Shown piece after piece: positions 1 through 8,399 of a stretch of DNA of 64,000 nucleotides (positions within the stretch are counted from its first letter, which is position 1; every line of letters starts with the position of its first letter). The notes below the pieces were generated by a model that worked only from the letters and a program-made list of their open reading frames with translations, had not been told where the DNA came from and did not search any database. This DNA is from DATBFG01 sp036558645 (lineage in GTDB: Bacteria > Acidobacteriota > Terriglobia > Terriglobales > Acidobacteriaceae): the NCBI GenBank assembly GCA_036558645.1, contig DATBFG010000078.1:1-64000 (forward strand), written 5' to 3'. Made by a program: the position numbers and the translations under genes.

Positions 1-105
1 CAGGAAGCGCGCAAAACAGACACCTTCGCCGCGTACACGCGCAACGGCCGGCTCAGAGTAACAATATCTTGCGGAGTTAGCGGTGTTTCCTGGCAAGTAG
101 CGACA
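1..105. other. No gene assigned
   Basis: This stretch lies downstream of the leftward SYLF gene. I see no convincing coding signal. One rightward frame is open from base 1 to about 234, but it runs antisense into the SYLF gene and has no family resemblance I recognise. No T-run hairpin is visible. Confidence 0.4.
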
Positions 106-795
106 CTATTTTTCCGACGCCGTCTTCGCCCACTTCGCCAACACGCTCAAGAACGGATACGCCTCGTGTGGCGCGTCGATGGTGCCGCTCAACGAAGTTT
201 TGAATGGGACCATGCGTCCGTAAAATTCGCGAGTTGAGTTCTTGTCCTGATCCAATAACGCGCCATTGAGTTCCAATCCGGCAAAAGCGCCGCGAGCACG
301 AGAATAGCTGAGCACTTGCGCCTTCAACTTCCAGTCGGTGTCGGCGGCAGCATGCCGACCGACGGGACCTGCAGCCACACTGGCGTCAGCTCCCAGCTTG
401 AACTTGCTGGACAGCAGGTTGCGCATTCCATCCTGGTTCATCACAAGCATGACGAGGTCAACCGCCTGGCCGCCGATCTGCAGGCCAAAGCTTCCACCTT
501 CCAGGACAAAGAAAGCCGGCGCGCTCCACCCTTTAGGAGTGCGGCAACTCGCAACTCCGCGCCCATAACGAGCGCCTACGATGAAGCCTCCCTTGAGCAT
601 GGTAGGGACGACAGCAACGCATTCGGCTGAGCCCAAGACTTCTTCCGGAATGCCCTGATCGGGCGCCGACTCAATTTCATCGAGAACAGTACCAGCCGCT
701 TTGACGCGATCGACGGCTTTTGTATCGTCTTTTTCGTCAGTGAACGCGGGAACGGCAAGGCCCAACAGCATGCACAGAACCAGGAATTTCTTCAT
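106..795 (-). CDS. Secreted SYLF-domain (Ysc84-type) lipid-binding protein
   Basis: A 229-residue protein with a signal peptide (MKKFLVLCMLLGLAVPAFT). The rest is a SYLF domain: a helical start, then the Gly-rich core GGFIVGARYGRGVASCR and the later LGADASVAAGPVGR block typical of Ysc84/SYLF proteins. The family binds lipids, and bacterial secreted members are common in Acidobacteria, with a proposed but unproven envelope role. It is preceded by a long leader holding a terminator-like and an antiterminator-like stem (887-983), so its expression may be attenuated. The ATG has only a weak purine-rich site upstream. The family assignment is firm; the cellular function is unknown. Confidence 0.88.
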   Translation of the reverse strand: MKKFLVLCMLLGLAVPAFTDEKDDTKAVDRVKAAGTVLDEIESAPDQGIPEEVLGSAECVAVVPTMLKGGFIVGARYGRGVASCRTPKGWSAPAFFVLEGGSFGLQIGGQAVDLVMLVMNQDGMRNLLSSKFKLGADASVAAGPVGRHAAADTDWKLKAQVLSYSRARGAFAGLELNGALLDQDKNSTREFYGRMVPFKTSLSGTIDAPHEAYPFLSVLAKWAKTASEK

Positions 796-834
796 ATTTC
801 TCGTTTCGCTAAAGAGATGATGACTCGCTGTTTG

Positions 835-840
835 ATTCTA
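835..840 (-). promoter_or_regulatory. Possible -10 box upstream of the SYLF gene
   Basis: On the minus strand the hexamer reads TAGAAT (5 of 6 to consensus), about 40 bases before the SYLF start codon. The region 17 bases further up (GCCTCC) is a poor -35 match. If used, transcription would start after the upstream terminator-like hairpin and bypass it. Confidence 0.3.
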
Positions 841-886
841 GCGGATGACGCCCCCCCGGAGGCAGTGACGGAGTAGGAGCGTGGGC

Positions 887-937
887 AAAAAAATGCGGGG
901 TTGGCGGCAGTGACCTTAGTCCCCGCTCCCAACCCCG
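887..937 (-). terminator. Strong intrinsic terminator in the SYLF leader
   Basis: Read on the minus strand, a perfect 9-bp stem CGGGGTTGG / CCAACCCCG (929-937 with 896-904) is followed three bases later by seven T (893-887). The loop is 24 bases. This has the form of an intrinsic terminator. It lies 92 bases before the SYLF start and well after a separate terminator of the upstream regulator gene, so it may be an attenuator rather than a gene-end terminator. Confidence 0.65.
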
Positions 938-983
938 TCTCCCAGGTTCTGTGGTAGGTGAGGCGAGTATGGTGGAGACGGGG
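933..983 (-). promoter_or_regulatory. Antiterminator-like stem overlapping the SYLF-leader terminator
   Basis: CCCCGTCTCC (933-942) and GGAGACGGGG (974-983) form a perfect 10-bp inverted repeat with a 31-base loop. It shares bases 933-937 with the 5' arm of the terminator stem at 896-937, so the two structures exclude each other. In addition CAGTGACC (908-915, in the terminator loop) is complementary to GGTCACTG (1004-1011). Mutually exclusive pairings of this kind are typical of attenuators and riboswitches. No known riboswitch class was recognised. Confidence 0.45.
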
Positions 984-1059
984 AAAAGCGGCAAGATTAC
1001 CGGGGTCACTGTACCAAGGTAACGGCTGGTGTACTCGTCGGGTCCCACGGTTTACATCC

Positions 1060-1090
1060 AAAAAAGTAAGGCGCGGCCAGATGCCGCGCC
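1060..1090 (-). terminator. Intrinsic terminator of the LuxR-type regulator gene
   Basis: Perfect 8-bp stem GGCGCGGC / GCCGCGCC (1070-1077 with 1083-1090) with a 5-base loop. On the minus strand it is followed by TTAC and six T (1065-1060). It lies 80 bases after the stop codon of the leftward regulator gene. Confidence 0.7.
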
Positions 1091-1169
1091 AGTCTAAAAA
1101 CGCTTCTTTTTGCATTTCCGGGGACCACCCGGAAACCGCGAGTCGCTTCGAATTGAATCTGCCGGGCGC

Positions 1170-1832
1170 TTACTTCGCGGTCACCAAAGAATGCGTTATA
1201 GCGTGCACAGAGAGGGCTATTCGGTTCTGGACGCCGACTTTACGCATCAACTTGGCCACGTGTGCCTTTACGGTACGCTCTTCGATTCCCAACGCGGAAC
1301 CAATCTCCTTGTTGGAGCGGCCCGCGACCAGCATTTCCAGGACTTCCTTCTCGCGGTCGGTGAAGGTTACCCGGCCTGCCGGGAAGATGCGTCCTGGGGC
1401 GGAGCTGACTCGCTCGATGAACATGGAAAGTACGCGGCGAGGTGCCCAGACCGAGCCTTGATTGACGATCCGGATTGCCTGCACAAACTCGGCGGCAGAG
1501 GCGGCTTCGTCAACGTATCCCTTGGCGCCAGAGGCAATAGCTTTGAGGATGGTTTCTTCGTCCATGCCCGAGCCGGTTACGATAATGCGAAGATCGGGAC
1601 GGCTAGCCTTAAGGCTGGCCATGAGATCGAAAAGGTTTTGGCCGCTGCGGTTCCCGAGCAACACCAGATCGATGTTCTGCAAGGCGGCGATGTCGGGCAA
1701 CGAAGCGGCAACCAACTCGAAGTCCGATTCGTTGTCGAATAAGGCTCGAAAGCCTACAAACCGCAATGGATCGCTCTCGACCACTGCGAGGCGGATAAAT
1801 GGTTTCTTGGCCGGTGCTACAGCTGATTTCAT
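1170..1832 (-). CDS. LuxR/NarL-type regulator with degenerate receiver domain
   Basis: A 220-residue protein: an N-terminal receiver-like domain (about 12-125) and a C-terminal LuxR helix-turn-helix (about 150-215; motif TDREKEVLEMLVAGRSNKEI, then TVKAHVAKLMRKVGV). In the receiver the phospho-acceptor position reads IDLVLLG, so Gly60 stands where Asp is expected. The acidic pair is ES, and the conserved Lys near GYVDEAAS is absent. Phosphorylation is therefore unlikely; regulation by ligand, partner or level is inferred. No histidine kinase is adjacent. The ATG at 1832 has an AGGGA site; a GTG at 1850 is a weaker alternative. A clear terminator follows the gene. Confidence 0.88.
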   Translation of the reverse strand: MKSAVAPAKKPFIRLAVVESDPLRFVGFRALFDNESDFELVAASLPDIAALQNIDLVLLGNRSGQNLFDLMASLKASRPDLRIIVTGSGMDEETILKAIASGAKGYVDEAASAAEFVQAIRIVNQGSVWAPRRVLSMFIERVSSAPGRIFPAGRVTFTDREKEVLEMLVAGRSNKEIGSALGIEERTVKAHVAKLMRKVGVQNRIALSVHAITHSLVTAK

Positions 1833-1957
1833 AGCATTCCCTGTTAGCACAATCTTCGGCTAGCATAGTCGGATTCAACAGGGATGAAAAGGTACGGTAA
1901 CGAATTCACAATTACGGCAGTAACATATGCGCATCCAATGAATTGGGGGCGGAATCG

Positions 1958-2389
1958 ATGAAAAATGACCTTTCGGCCGGGCTGCTGCGAACCATAGCAG
2001 CAGTGCTGGTTGCAGCGACGCTGGCCGCAGCACAAACAGCGTACGAACCCAAGTTCCCCGGAGACCCCGCCAAGTCCAATTCCGAGGCCTCAGCGCTCGG
2101 ATACATGCGGACGGTGGTGCGGGCACAGCGTGAGTACAAGAAAAAGTATGACCACTACGCGACATCCCTGGAGGCGTTGGTGCATTCGGGATCGTTCACA
2201 CGTCGCATGACCAATACCGACCGCGGCGACTACACCGTGAGCTTTAAATCGCACAAAGATGGCTATGAGCTGGCGCTGACCCCTAAGCAGCTCGACGGTG
2301 AGCATCGCTCGTTCTACACCGATGAGGATGGGGCCATTCATGCGGACGAAGAGAAGGCCGCGAGCGAGAGTTCCCCTAAAATTCAATGA
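1958..2389 (+). CDS. Small secreted protein with pilin-like core
   Basis: A 143-residue protein with an N-terminal hydrophobic export signal (LLRTIAAVLVAATLAAAQ). The segment ALGYMRTVVRAQREYKKKYD followed by HYATSLEALV resembles the region after the first helix in type IV pilin or pseudopilin-like proteins common in Acidobacteria. There is no canonical prepilin cleavage site with a Phe/Glu start, so a real pilin role is doubtful. The C-terminus is charged (DEEKAASESS). The ATG at 1958 follows GGGGGCGGAA; a TTG 15 bases upstream is less likely. Function unknown. Confidence 0.72.
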   Translation: MKNDLSAGLLRTIAAVLVAATLAAAQTAYEPKFPGDPAKSNSEASALGYMRTVVRAQREYKKKYDHYATSLEALVHSGSFTRRMTNTDRGDYTVSFKSHKDGYELALTPKQLDGEHRSFYTDEDGAIHADEEKAASESSPKIQ

Positions 2390-2407
2390 TGCATGGTTGA
2401 GAGGGTC

Positions 2408-3121
2408 TCACCCTTGGGGGTGTCCAGGCTTGATGTCGGCCGCGCGTCCATCGTGATACGTGACTACGAGCGGATTGCCACCGTTCGGATAGTTCACGGT
2501 CTTGGTGGCCGGGTCGTCGGAGCGTTCCGGCACTCCCATGCCAATCGCGAAGTTGGCCTGCATCTCGGACATACCTGCCTTCATCTGGTGCTGTTCGATG
2601 GCATCCCAGACATCGGACGGCCAATGCTTGTAGAGTTCCCGCGGATCCTGAATATAAAACTGCTCGTCGGAATAGATCTGGTAGCTATCACCCGCGACTG
2701 AACCAATCTGAACTCCAAACATCTGCTGATCTTTTTCGAACAGAGCCACCATCAGCTTCTCATGGGCGGCGGGGGAAGGCGCGAGAACAACATCTTTGAA
2801 CTGAACCTTTTCAATAGGTAGGAACAGACCAGCTGGATGCGACAGATCCAGGTGTCCGGATGTATAGGGATAGTAGGTATAGCGATATCCTTCCTTGACC
2901 CAGACAGGTTGCTGTGTCAACTGACGTGCGGACTTTAAGTCGTAAGGATAAAGCTTCTTCGGCGTGATGTAGTAATCCGCATTGAGTGGTACGTTCTGCT
3001 TCGCTTTCTCTGCAAGCTTTTCCGAGTGGCGTTGGTACAGGATATATCCAGAACGCAATGCCGCGAGTGCTATTGCAGCAATCAGCACCAGCTGAATTCT
3101 TCTCTTGAGTTCAGGACTCAT
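2408..3121 (-). CDS. Hypothetical membrane-anchored protein
   Basis: A 237-residue protein with one N-terminal transmembrane helix (about 9-28, LVLIAAIALAALRSGYILY), so probably anchored with a large extracytoplasmic domain. The C-terminal part (KAGMSEMQANFAIGMGVP, then NGGNPLVVTYHDGRA) looks like the helix plus strand-turn-strand layout of SmpA/BamE-like modules, which is a weak resemblance. It converges with the secreted protein gene to its left and diverges from sufT. No function can be assigned. Confidence 0.65.
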   Translation of the reverse strand: MSPELKRRIQLVLIAAIALAALRSGYILYQRHSEKLAEKAKQNVPLNADYYITPKKLYPYDLKSARQLTQQPVWVKEGYRYTYYPYTSGHLDLSHPAGLFLPIEKVQFKDVVLAPSPAAHEKLMVALFEKDQQMFGVQIGSVAGDSYQIYSDEQFYIQDPRELYKHWPSDVWDAIEQHQMKAGMSEMQANFAIGMGVPERSDDPATKTVNYPNGGNPLVVTYHDGRAADIKPGHPQG

Positions 3122-3186
3122 AGCTTAGGTCCTTGTTCTCCGATCTTAATGTGCGATGCGTCAAAGTGCCGTTTTTGCATCTCCCC

Positions 3187-3217
3187 TTGACAGCGCCTCT
3201 CCTGAGGTACACTTAAT
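3187..3217 (+). promoter_or_regulatory. Possible promoter of sufT
   Basis: A perfect TTGACA (3187-3192) is followed by poor -10 candidates: TACACT at 3208 (15-base spacing) or CTTAAT at 3212 (19-base spacing). The ribosome binding site starts at about 3218, so the leader would be almost absent. The assignment is tentative. Confidence 0.3.
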
Positions 3218-3233
3218 AGGAGAGCGGTCTCTG

Positions 3234-3575
3234 ATGTCTCGCTCTCAATCTTTCATGCCTATGGTGACACAAGACGAAGTTACCAGTGCGCTCAAGCAAT
3301 GCTACGATCCGGAGATTCCTGTGAACATCGTCGATCTGGGACTGATTTATGGTATCCAGCTCGACCCAGCTCCCGATGACAAACAGGATGTTCGTATCGA
3401 TATGACGCTGACGGCCCAAGGATGTCCTGCACACGTTGAGATCAGCCAGCAGGTAAAGGCGCGACTGGAGCAGTTGCCCGGAATCCGCAATGCCAGCGTC
3501 AACATTGTCTGGAATCCGCCGTGGAGTCCCGAGCGCCTGAGTGCTGATGCCAGGAAGCAATTGGGCATCGACTGA
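3234..3575 (+). CDS. sufT: SufT/MIP18-family (DUF59) iron-sulfur cluster assembly protein
   Basis: A 113-residue single-domain protein of the MIP18/DUF59 family: DPEIPVNIVDLGLIYGI, the TLTAQGCPAH segment with the conserved Cys, and NIVWNPPWSPERLS near the C-terminus. These proteins assist iron-sulfur cluster maturation or carrier function in the cytosol; the PaaD branch acts with phenylacetyl-CoA oxygenase, but no paa genes are here. The ATG at 3234 is preceded by AGGAGAG at 9 bases. An upstream in-frame ATG at 3156 lacks a ribosome site and would add 26 residues unlike the family. Its stop codon abuts the convergent gene at 3576. Confidence 0.88.
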   Translation: MSRSQSFMPMVTQDEVTSALKQCYDPEIPVNIVDLGLIYGIQLDPAPDDKQDVRIDMTLTAQGCPAHVEISQQVKARLEQLPGIRNASVNIVWNPPWSPERLSADARKQLGID

Positions 3576-3854
3576 CTAGCTATCCAGCAAGGCTTCCAGC
3601 CATCGAACATTTGCGCTTGGACCTGCCGACAACCGTTGGCCAACCCGTGAAGCGACATCCAGGAACGTTGTACAGCGATCGAAGTAGAGGGGCAGATTCT
3701 GCCGGACTTCATCGAACTTCTCCGGGTACTCAGACGCCAGCGTCGCCAAACTGACGCCCGCCAGGACCATACCTGCAGTCCGATTTCCTTTCAAAAACAT
3801 GATGGCGCCGGCTCCGGCCGAAGCTCCGACTAACATCCGCTTCCAGTTCTCCAT
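3576..3854 (-). CDS. Small hypothetical protein
   Basis: A 92-residue protein with an alanine/glycine-rich hydrophobic first half (VGASAGAGAIMFLKGNRTAG, then MVLAGVSLATLA), which may form one or two membrane helices, and a soluble second half (FDEVRQNLPLYFDRCTTFLD). I do not recognise a family. It ends exactly where sufT ends, convergently, and is divergent from the peptidase gene. A gene of this size with plausible codon use between well-defined neighbours is probably real. Confidence 0.6.
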   Translation of the reverse strand: MENWKRMLVGASAGAGAIMFLKGNRTAGMVLAGVSLATLASEYPEKFDEVRQNLPLYFDRCTTFLDVASRVGQRLSAGPSANVRWLEALLDS

Positions 3855-3931
3855 TCAAGCCTCCGTTCGGGATTGTAACCGAGGGCAAACGAGCAATGTT
3901 CTATACTGCGCGAGCTATATCGGAGGCTTTG

Positions 3932-5092
3932 ATGCGGAAATTTCAGCGGACAGCCCTGGCCGAGGGCCTGTTTTTTTGCCTGCTTGCCCTCCTGGCGAAC
4001 GGAGAGGCCAAACCACGTGCCCGCGACTTGGGAGTACCTTTTGACGGTACAACCGGCCCGTTAAACGCCATTACTGATGTCAAGGGAGTTGAGGTTGGGC
4101 ATACGACTTTAATCTCCGGAGAGGGTGCGCTGAAAGTTGGCATCGGCCCGGTTCGAACCGGAGTAACTGCCATTCTCCCACGGGGGAGAAAATCCGAGGA
4201 TGACGTTTTCGGCGGCTGGTTCAGCTTGAACGGAAATGGCGAGATGACCGGGACGACTTGGCTGGAAGAATCTGGTTTTCTGGACGGTCCCATCATGATC
4301 ACGAATACGCATAGCGTCGGAGTGGTTCGGGATGCCGTCATCGCGTGGAGAGTAAAGCACGGTCCGCCTGACGAGGATGGCTACTGGTGGTCTCTTCCTG
4401 TCGTGGCGGAGACCTGGGATGGAGAATTGAACGACGTAAATGGATTTCATGTGAAGCCAGAAGACGTCTTTCACGCTTTGGATTCGGCACAGAGTGGCCC
4501 GGTACCGGAGGGAAATGTGGGTGGTGGCACTGGGATGATCTGCAACGAATTCAAAGGAGGAATCGGAACCTCGTCGCGGGTACTTGATTCCAAGCAGGGG
4601 GGCTACACGGTTGGCGTCCTGGTGCAATGCAATTACGGGCGGCGCGATCAATTGCGTATCGCCGGAGTTCCGGTAGGAAAGGAGATTCCGGAACACAAGG
4701 TATATCAAAACGACATAGGTTCCATCATCGTAGTGGTGGCGACCGATGCGCCGATAATTCCCACACAACTCAAGCGCTTAGCAAAGCGGGTATCCCTGGG
4801 CCTAGGGCGCGATGGGAGTTATTCCGGCGACGGGTCTGGCGACATCTTTATCGCATTTTCGACAGCGAATCCCGATGCTGCAAATCCGAAGGGATTACGT
4901 AGCCTAACAATGCTGCCAAACGATCAGATCGATCCCTTGTTTCTGGCAACAGTCCAAGCCACCGAAGAAGCGGTTATTAACGCCATGGTGGCCGCAGAAA
5001 CGATGACGGGTATCAATAACCGTACGGTCATCGCTCTACCGCACGATCGCCTGAGAGAAGTTCTGAAGAAATACAACCGGCTGAAGGAATGA
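3932..5092 (+). CDS. Secreted P1-family peptidase (DmpA/BapA-type aminopeptidase)
   Basis: A 386-residue protein with a signal peptide (LFFCLLALLANGEA), then the full DmpA fold: ARDLGVPFDGTTGPLNAITD, GVEVGHTTL, NGNGEMTGTTWLEESG, NVGGGTGMICNEFKGGIGTS and the nucleophile region NDIGSIIVVVATDAP. Known members are N-terminal-nucleophile enzymes that self-cleave just before the catalytic Ser, here Ser264, giving alpha and beta chains. They release N-terminal amino acids including D- and beta-residues. Export suggests periplasmic peptide use. Start chosen at ATG 3932 because GGAGG lies 6 bases upstream. The exact substrate is not readable. Confidence 0.92.
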   Translation: MRKFQRTALAEGLFFCLLALLANGEAKPRARDLGVPFDGTTGPLNAITDVKGVEVGHTTLISGEGALKVGIGPVRTGVTAILPRGRKSEDDVFGGWFSLNGNGEMTGTTWLEESGFLDGPIMITNTHSVGVVRDAVIAWRVKHGPPDEDGYWWSLPVVAETWDGELNDVNGFHVKPEDVFHALDSAQSGPVPEGNVGGGTGMICNEFKGGIGTSSRVLDSKQGGYTVGVLVQCNYGRRDQLRIAGVPVGKEIPEHKVYQNDIGSIIVVVATDAPIIPTQLKRLAKRVSLGLGRDGSYSGDGSGDIFIAFSTANPDAANPKGLRSLTMLPNDQIDPLFLATVQATEEAVINAMVAAETMTGINNRTVIALPHDRLREVLKKYNRLKE

Positions 5093-5151
5093 AAGGCGAT
5101 TTATCTCGTGGCGCAGCCAAACAACTGGTTCTGATCCGTACCGAAGCGCGC

Positions 5152-6963
5152 TTACTGCAGATTTGCCTGAGTCAACTTAACGGCACAACGCTGGTTCCCG
5201 CACGTCCCCACATTCACGACTCCAAGCGTGCTGAAGTAAAGACTGGATGCCTGTGACTGTGTGCTTGAGTTGTCGATAATGATGCCGCTGATCCCACCGG
5301 GATAGTTCACCGAATTCAGTCCCGCGGTGATCACACCGGTGCTGATGTCGTTGGTGATGATGTATCCGTTCGTGGCGTCGACAAGGCCGCTCATCAACAA
5401 ATCGTGATGGCCGGCAACGCCGCCGAGGTTAATATTCGGATTGAAAAACTCGGTGTAAGGAACGCACTGCACATTGGCAGCGTTGAGGCGTTGCAAGGAT
5501 CCGGTGGGCGTTGTGTTCATTTTCGGATAGCTGGTAAAACCGATCCAATAGTGATAGGGGGTCGTGTCAGCCGGTCCGGTCCCACACATAAATAGTCTGC
5601 CGGTGGCGGGAGTGGTGCCCCAATAATTGTTATCCAGAGCGCCGGTATGGATATTAATGCCCCCCAACCCCACGTGAGCGCGGATGAGGTTGGTGAGAGT
5701 CTGATCCAGTTGCGCCACAACGGCCGCCGACCCGACGGTGCCGTCGTTTCCAGAAAACGCAAGGATTTTCTTGCTGTTGCCGCGTGCGTCGAGAATGATG
5801 GAATCCGGAATACCGTAAGCGCCGAGCGCAGGCGTACATGGGGCAGGCGTGCCTGTCCGTCCAGGTGGATTAATAACAGTGCAACCGCCGCCACCCACCA
5901 TGATGGGGCCAGCCACAAGCGTTGGCGTTCCGGTGTTGGCCTTGATTGTCCACAATTCGCCAAGCTGATCGCCCACGATTAAGTATCCATAGGGGCTGTT
6001 GTAGACGGGACCATTCGGCTGCGGCAATGCGCCGCCGGTACCCGCCACTGGCAAGGTGAATGTCCAATCAATCGTGGGATTGGAATTCAACGCGCAGTTG
6101 AACACGCAACTGATGCGGTAAATCTTGCCATCGTCCGATCCGACAAACGCCTTATCGGTAGCATAGTCCACCCATGGTGATGAAAACGTGTCGGTGGCGG
6201 TGGCGGAAAGTGTCAGCGACTTTAAGCACGAAGTGGCGGCCGTACAGGCTCCATTGGCGGTAGGGTTCACGGCGTTGGTAGCGGAAGTTCCCTGCCCGGC
6301 GACCCAAGTCAGTATGTGGAAAATTGTGCGGTTGGCAAGGCTTTCTACATACGCGATTTTGGTTCCGTTTAGCGAAATGACCGGCGAAGTACGAATGAGA
6401 CCTCCTGCGACGGTCGTGCCGTTATATGCCCAGTTCACGCGCGGATTTGCGTTGTTACAGAAGCGAGGGTTCGCGCCACTGTACAGACGATTGATTCCTA
6501 CCAGATTCGCCTGCCCGCCATTAGCTCCGGCTGCATTCAAAGCAAAGACAACATAATCGTTGGTGCAGTCGGGAGTGCCGCCCACGTCGAAGGTAAACTT
6601 TGCGGGATACATATTCTGGGCGACAACCCCGGCGCCCAGATTGACGCTCCAATCCACGCGAACGTCCTTGGGGGGATTTTGATTGCCTCCGTCAACTTTG
6701 CCACGCTGCGGAGCCCGTACAGCCGTTCCCGCCATGCCGTCCAGATTGCGGGCCGCGAGATGGAACAGGATGCGCGGCTCAGCCTCTATGGCCGTCTGCA
6801 AATCGGCGCCCAGCAAGCCTCCGCCAAACACAATGTGGTTCATGGTCCAGTCTTGGACCCTGCCTACGTGCTTTTCACGAGAAACTGAGTCTTGCTGAGC
6901 AATCACCGGGGCAGTAAGGACGAGTACCAGCGGCAATAGGTGCAGGCGATTCCAATGACGCAT
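5152..6963 (-). CDS. Large secreted beta-rich protein of unknown function
   Basis: A 603-residue protein with a signal peptide (LHLLPLVLVLTAPVIAQ). The mature part is rich in Gly, Asn and Thr, with paired cysteines (TPDCTNDY, RFCNNAN, GACTAATSC, SCVFNC, GTCGNQRC). Repeated strand-like units such as KAFVGSDDGKIYRISCVF and GYLIVGDQLGELWTI resemble quinoprotein-like propeller blades. No catalytic motif is seen. It may be an extracellular or outer-surface propeller protein; that is inference. It sits downstream of the aminotransferase in the same direction but 95 bases away, with no clear link to polyamine genes. Confidence 0.7.
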   Translation of the reverse strand: MRHWNRLHLLPLVLVLTAPVIAQQDSVSREKHVGRVQDWTMNHIVFGGGLLGADLQTAIEAEPRILFHLAARNLDGMAGTAVRAPQRGKVDGGNQNPPKDVRVDWSVNLGAGVVAQNMYPAKFTFDVGGTPDCTNDYVVFALNAAGANGGQANLVGINRLYSGANPRFCNNANPRVNWAYNGTTVAGGLIRTSPVISLNGTKIAYVESLANRTIFHILTWVAGQGTSATNAVNPTANGACTAATSCLKSLTLSATATDTFSSPWVDYATDKAFVGSDDGKIYRISCVFNCALNSNPTIDWTFTLPVAGTGGALPQPNGPVYNSPYGYLIVGDQLGELWTIKANTGTPTLVAGPIMVGGGGCTVINPPGRTGTPAPCTPALGAYGIPDSIILDARGNSKKILAFSGNDGTVGSAAVVAQLDQTLTNLIRAHVGLGGINIHTGALDNNYWGTTPATGRLFMCGTGPADTTPYHYWIGFTSYPKMNTTPTGSLQRLNAANVQCVPYTEFFNPNINLGGVAGHHDLLMSGLVDATNGYIITNDISTGVITAGLNSVNYPGGISGIIIDNSSTQSQASSLYFSTLGVVNVGTCGNQRCAVKLTQANLQ

Positions 6964-7058
6964 GAGGGCCTCTTTGGGGGATCGACCTATGGTATCGAGT
7001 TTAGCTCGAGCTTGTACCTCATTCGAGAGGGTGTACTCACTTAATAACGTGCCTCGCG

Positions 7059-8354
7059 CTAGACCGATACCAACTGACTGGCCTCCTGCAGAGCAGTAGC
7101 GAAGCAGTTGATGGCCTGGTCGATCTGGGACTGAGTAATAATCAGAGGCGGCTGGAAGCGAATCACATTGCCGAAAACACCACCCACCCCCACCAGAACT
7201 CCCTGACGGAAAAGAGCTTCGCGAATTGCCTCGGCTTCCGAGGCGGCCGGAGTCAAATCTTCGTCTTTCACAAGCTCGACACCGATCATCAACCCCAAAC
7301 CACGAACATCACCAATCAGTGGATTCTGTCTCTGAAGCTGGCGGAGCCTCGAGATAGCATGGTTACCAACCTCGGTCGTGTGGTCGGCAAGCTTTTCCTT
7401 CTCCATAAACTCGACGTTGGCGAGAGCGGCCGCGCAGGAGACGGGGTTGCCTCCGAAGGTAGACAGATGGTCTCCAGGTTTGTAGGCAGCAGCAATCTCA
7501 GGACGAGTGGTATAAGCGCTCAATGGAAACCCGTCGGCGATGCCTTTGGCCGTGACGAGGATGTCGGGAATCACGCCATAGTGCTCAATTGCGAACATCT
7601 TGCCCGTGCGGGCGAAACCGGATTGAACTTCGTCAGCGATAAAGAGGATGTTGTGACGGTCGAGAACCTTCTTGATCTCTTTGAAATAGTTAAGCGGAGG
7701 CACGAGGATACCACCCTCGCCCATCACCGGTTCCGCAATGAATGCCGCGATATCGCCGGATGTGTTGTATCGGATGACGTCTTCGAGCGCTGCGGCGCAT
7801 TTGCGTCCGCACTCGTCGGGATCGTTGGGCCATTGCGAACGGTAGACATAAGGCGCTGGAGCAAAGGTAACTCCGGGAGCGTAAGGACCACCGCGTTTTT
7901 TACGCCCGACATTTCCCGTAATGCTCAGCGCACCCCAACTACGTCCGTGAAAGCTGGCCTGAAGCGCGATGAATTCATGTTTGCCTGTATAGAGGCGGGC
8001 CAGCTTTAGTGCGCCCTCAATCGCTTCGGCGCCGCCATTGCCGAAGAACGTTTTCGTGAGACTGCGCGGCGCGATTTGGGCGAGCTTCTCAGCGAAATCT
8101 GCGACAGGTTGCACGTGATAAATGTAAGAAGAGCAGTGGACGAGTTTGTCGATCTGTGCCTTTGCTGCTGCGACCACGTGTGAGTTGCCATGGCCCGCAT
8201 TGACCACAGAGATCCCGGCAAAGCAGTCGAGATATTCGCGACCATGGATGTCGGTGATGGTGACACCGCTAGCCTTTTCGACGACTAGAGGAACCACTGA
8301 TTTCATGAAACCGGTCATTACATAGTCTTTGTATTTCTGAATGGTGTCTGGCAT
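7059..8354 (-). CDS. Class III PLP aminotransferase (GABA/beta-alanine/putrescine type)
   Basis: A 431-residue fold-type I aminotransferase: FGNGGAEAIEGALKLAR (phosphate loop), FHGRSWGAL, DEVQSGFARTG with Asp241, and the PLP lysine Lys270 in ILVTAKGIADGFP. Class III members move amino groups from terminal amines such as beta-alanine, GABA or putrescine to pyruvate or 2-oxoglutarate. It lies 45 bases after the methylmalonate-semialdehyde dehydrogenase-like gene, the enzyme that would consume malonate semialdehyde. This favours beta-alanine:pyruvate transamination here, though putrescine or GABA remain possible. Last gene of the leftward polyamine operon. Confidence 0.88.
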   Translation of the reverse strand: MPDTIQKYKDYVMTGFMKSVVPLVVEKASGVTITDIHGREYLDCFAGISVVNAGHGNSHVVAAAKAQIDKLVHCSSYIYHVQPVADFAEKLAQIAPRSLTKTFFGNGGAEAIEGALKLARLYTGKHEFIALQASFHGRSWGALSITGNVGRKKRGGPYAPGVTFAPAPYVYRSQWPNDPDECGRKCAAALEDVIRYNTSGDIAAFIAEPVMGEGGILVPPLNYFKEIKKVLDRHNILFIADEVQSGFARTGKMFAIEHYGVIPDILVTAKGIADGFPLSAYTTRPEIAAAYKPGDHLSTFGGNPVSCAAALANVEFMEKEKLADHTTEVGNHAISRLRQLQRQNPLIGDVRGLGLMIGVELVKDEDLTPAASEAEAIREALFRQGVLVGVGGVFGNVIRFQPPLIITQSQIDQAINCFATALQEASQLVSV

Positions 8355-8399
8355 GGACTCCTCTTTGCTCCGTCGTCCGCACCCCGGCGGTTCGTATTT

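Noticed and set aside
1..234. Rightward frame open from the window edge
   Set aside because: It overlaps the SYLF gene antisense, and the translation shows no family resemblance.
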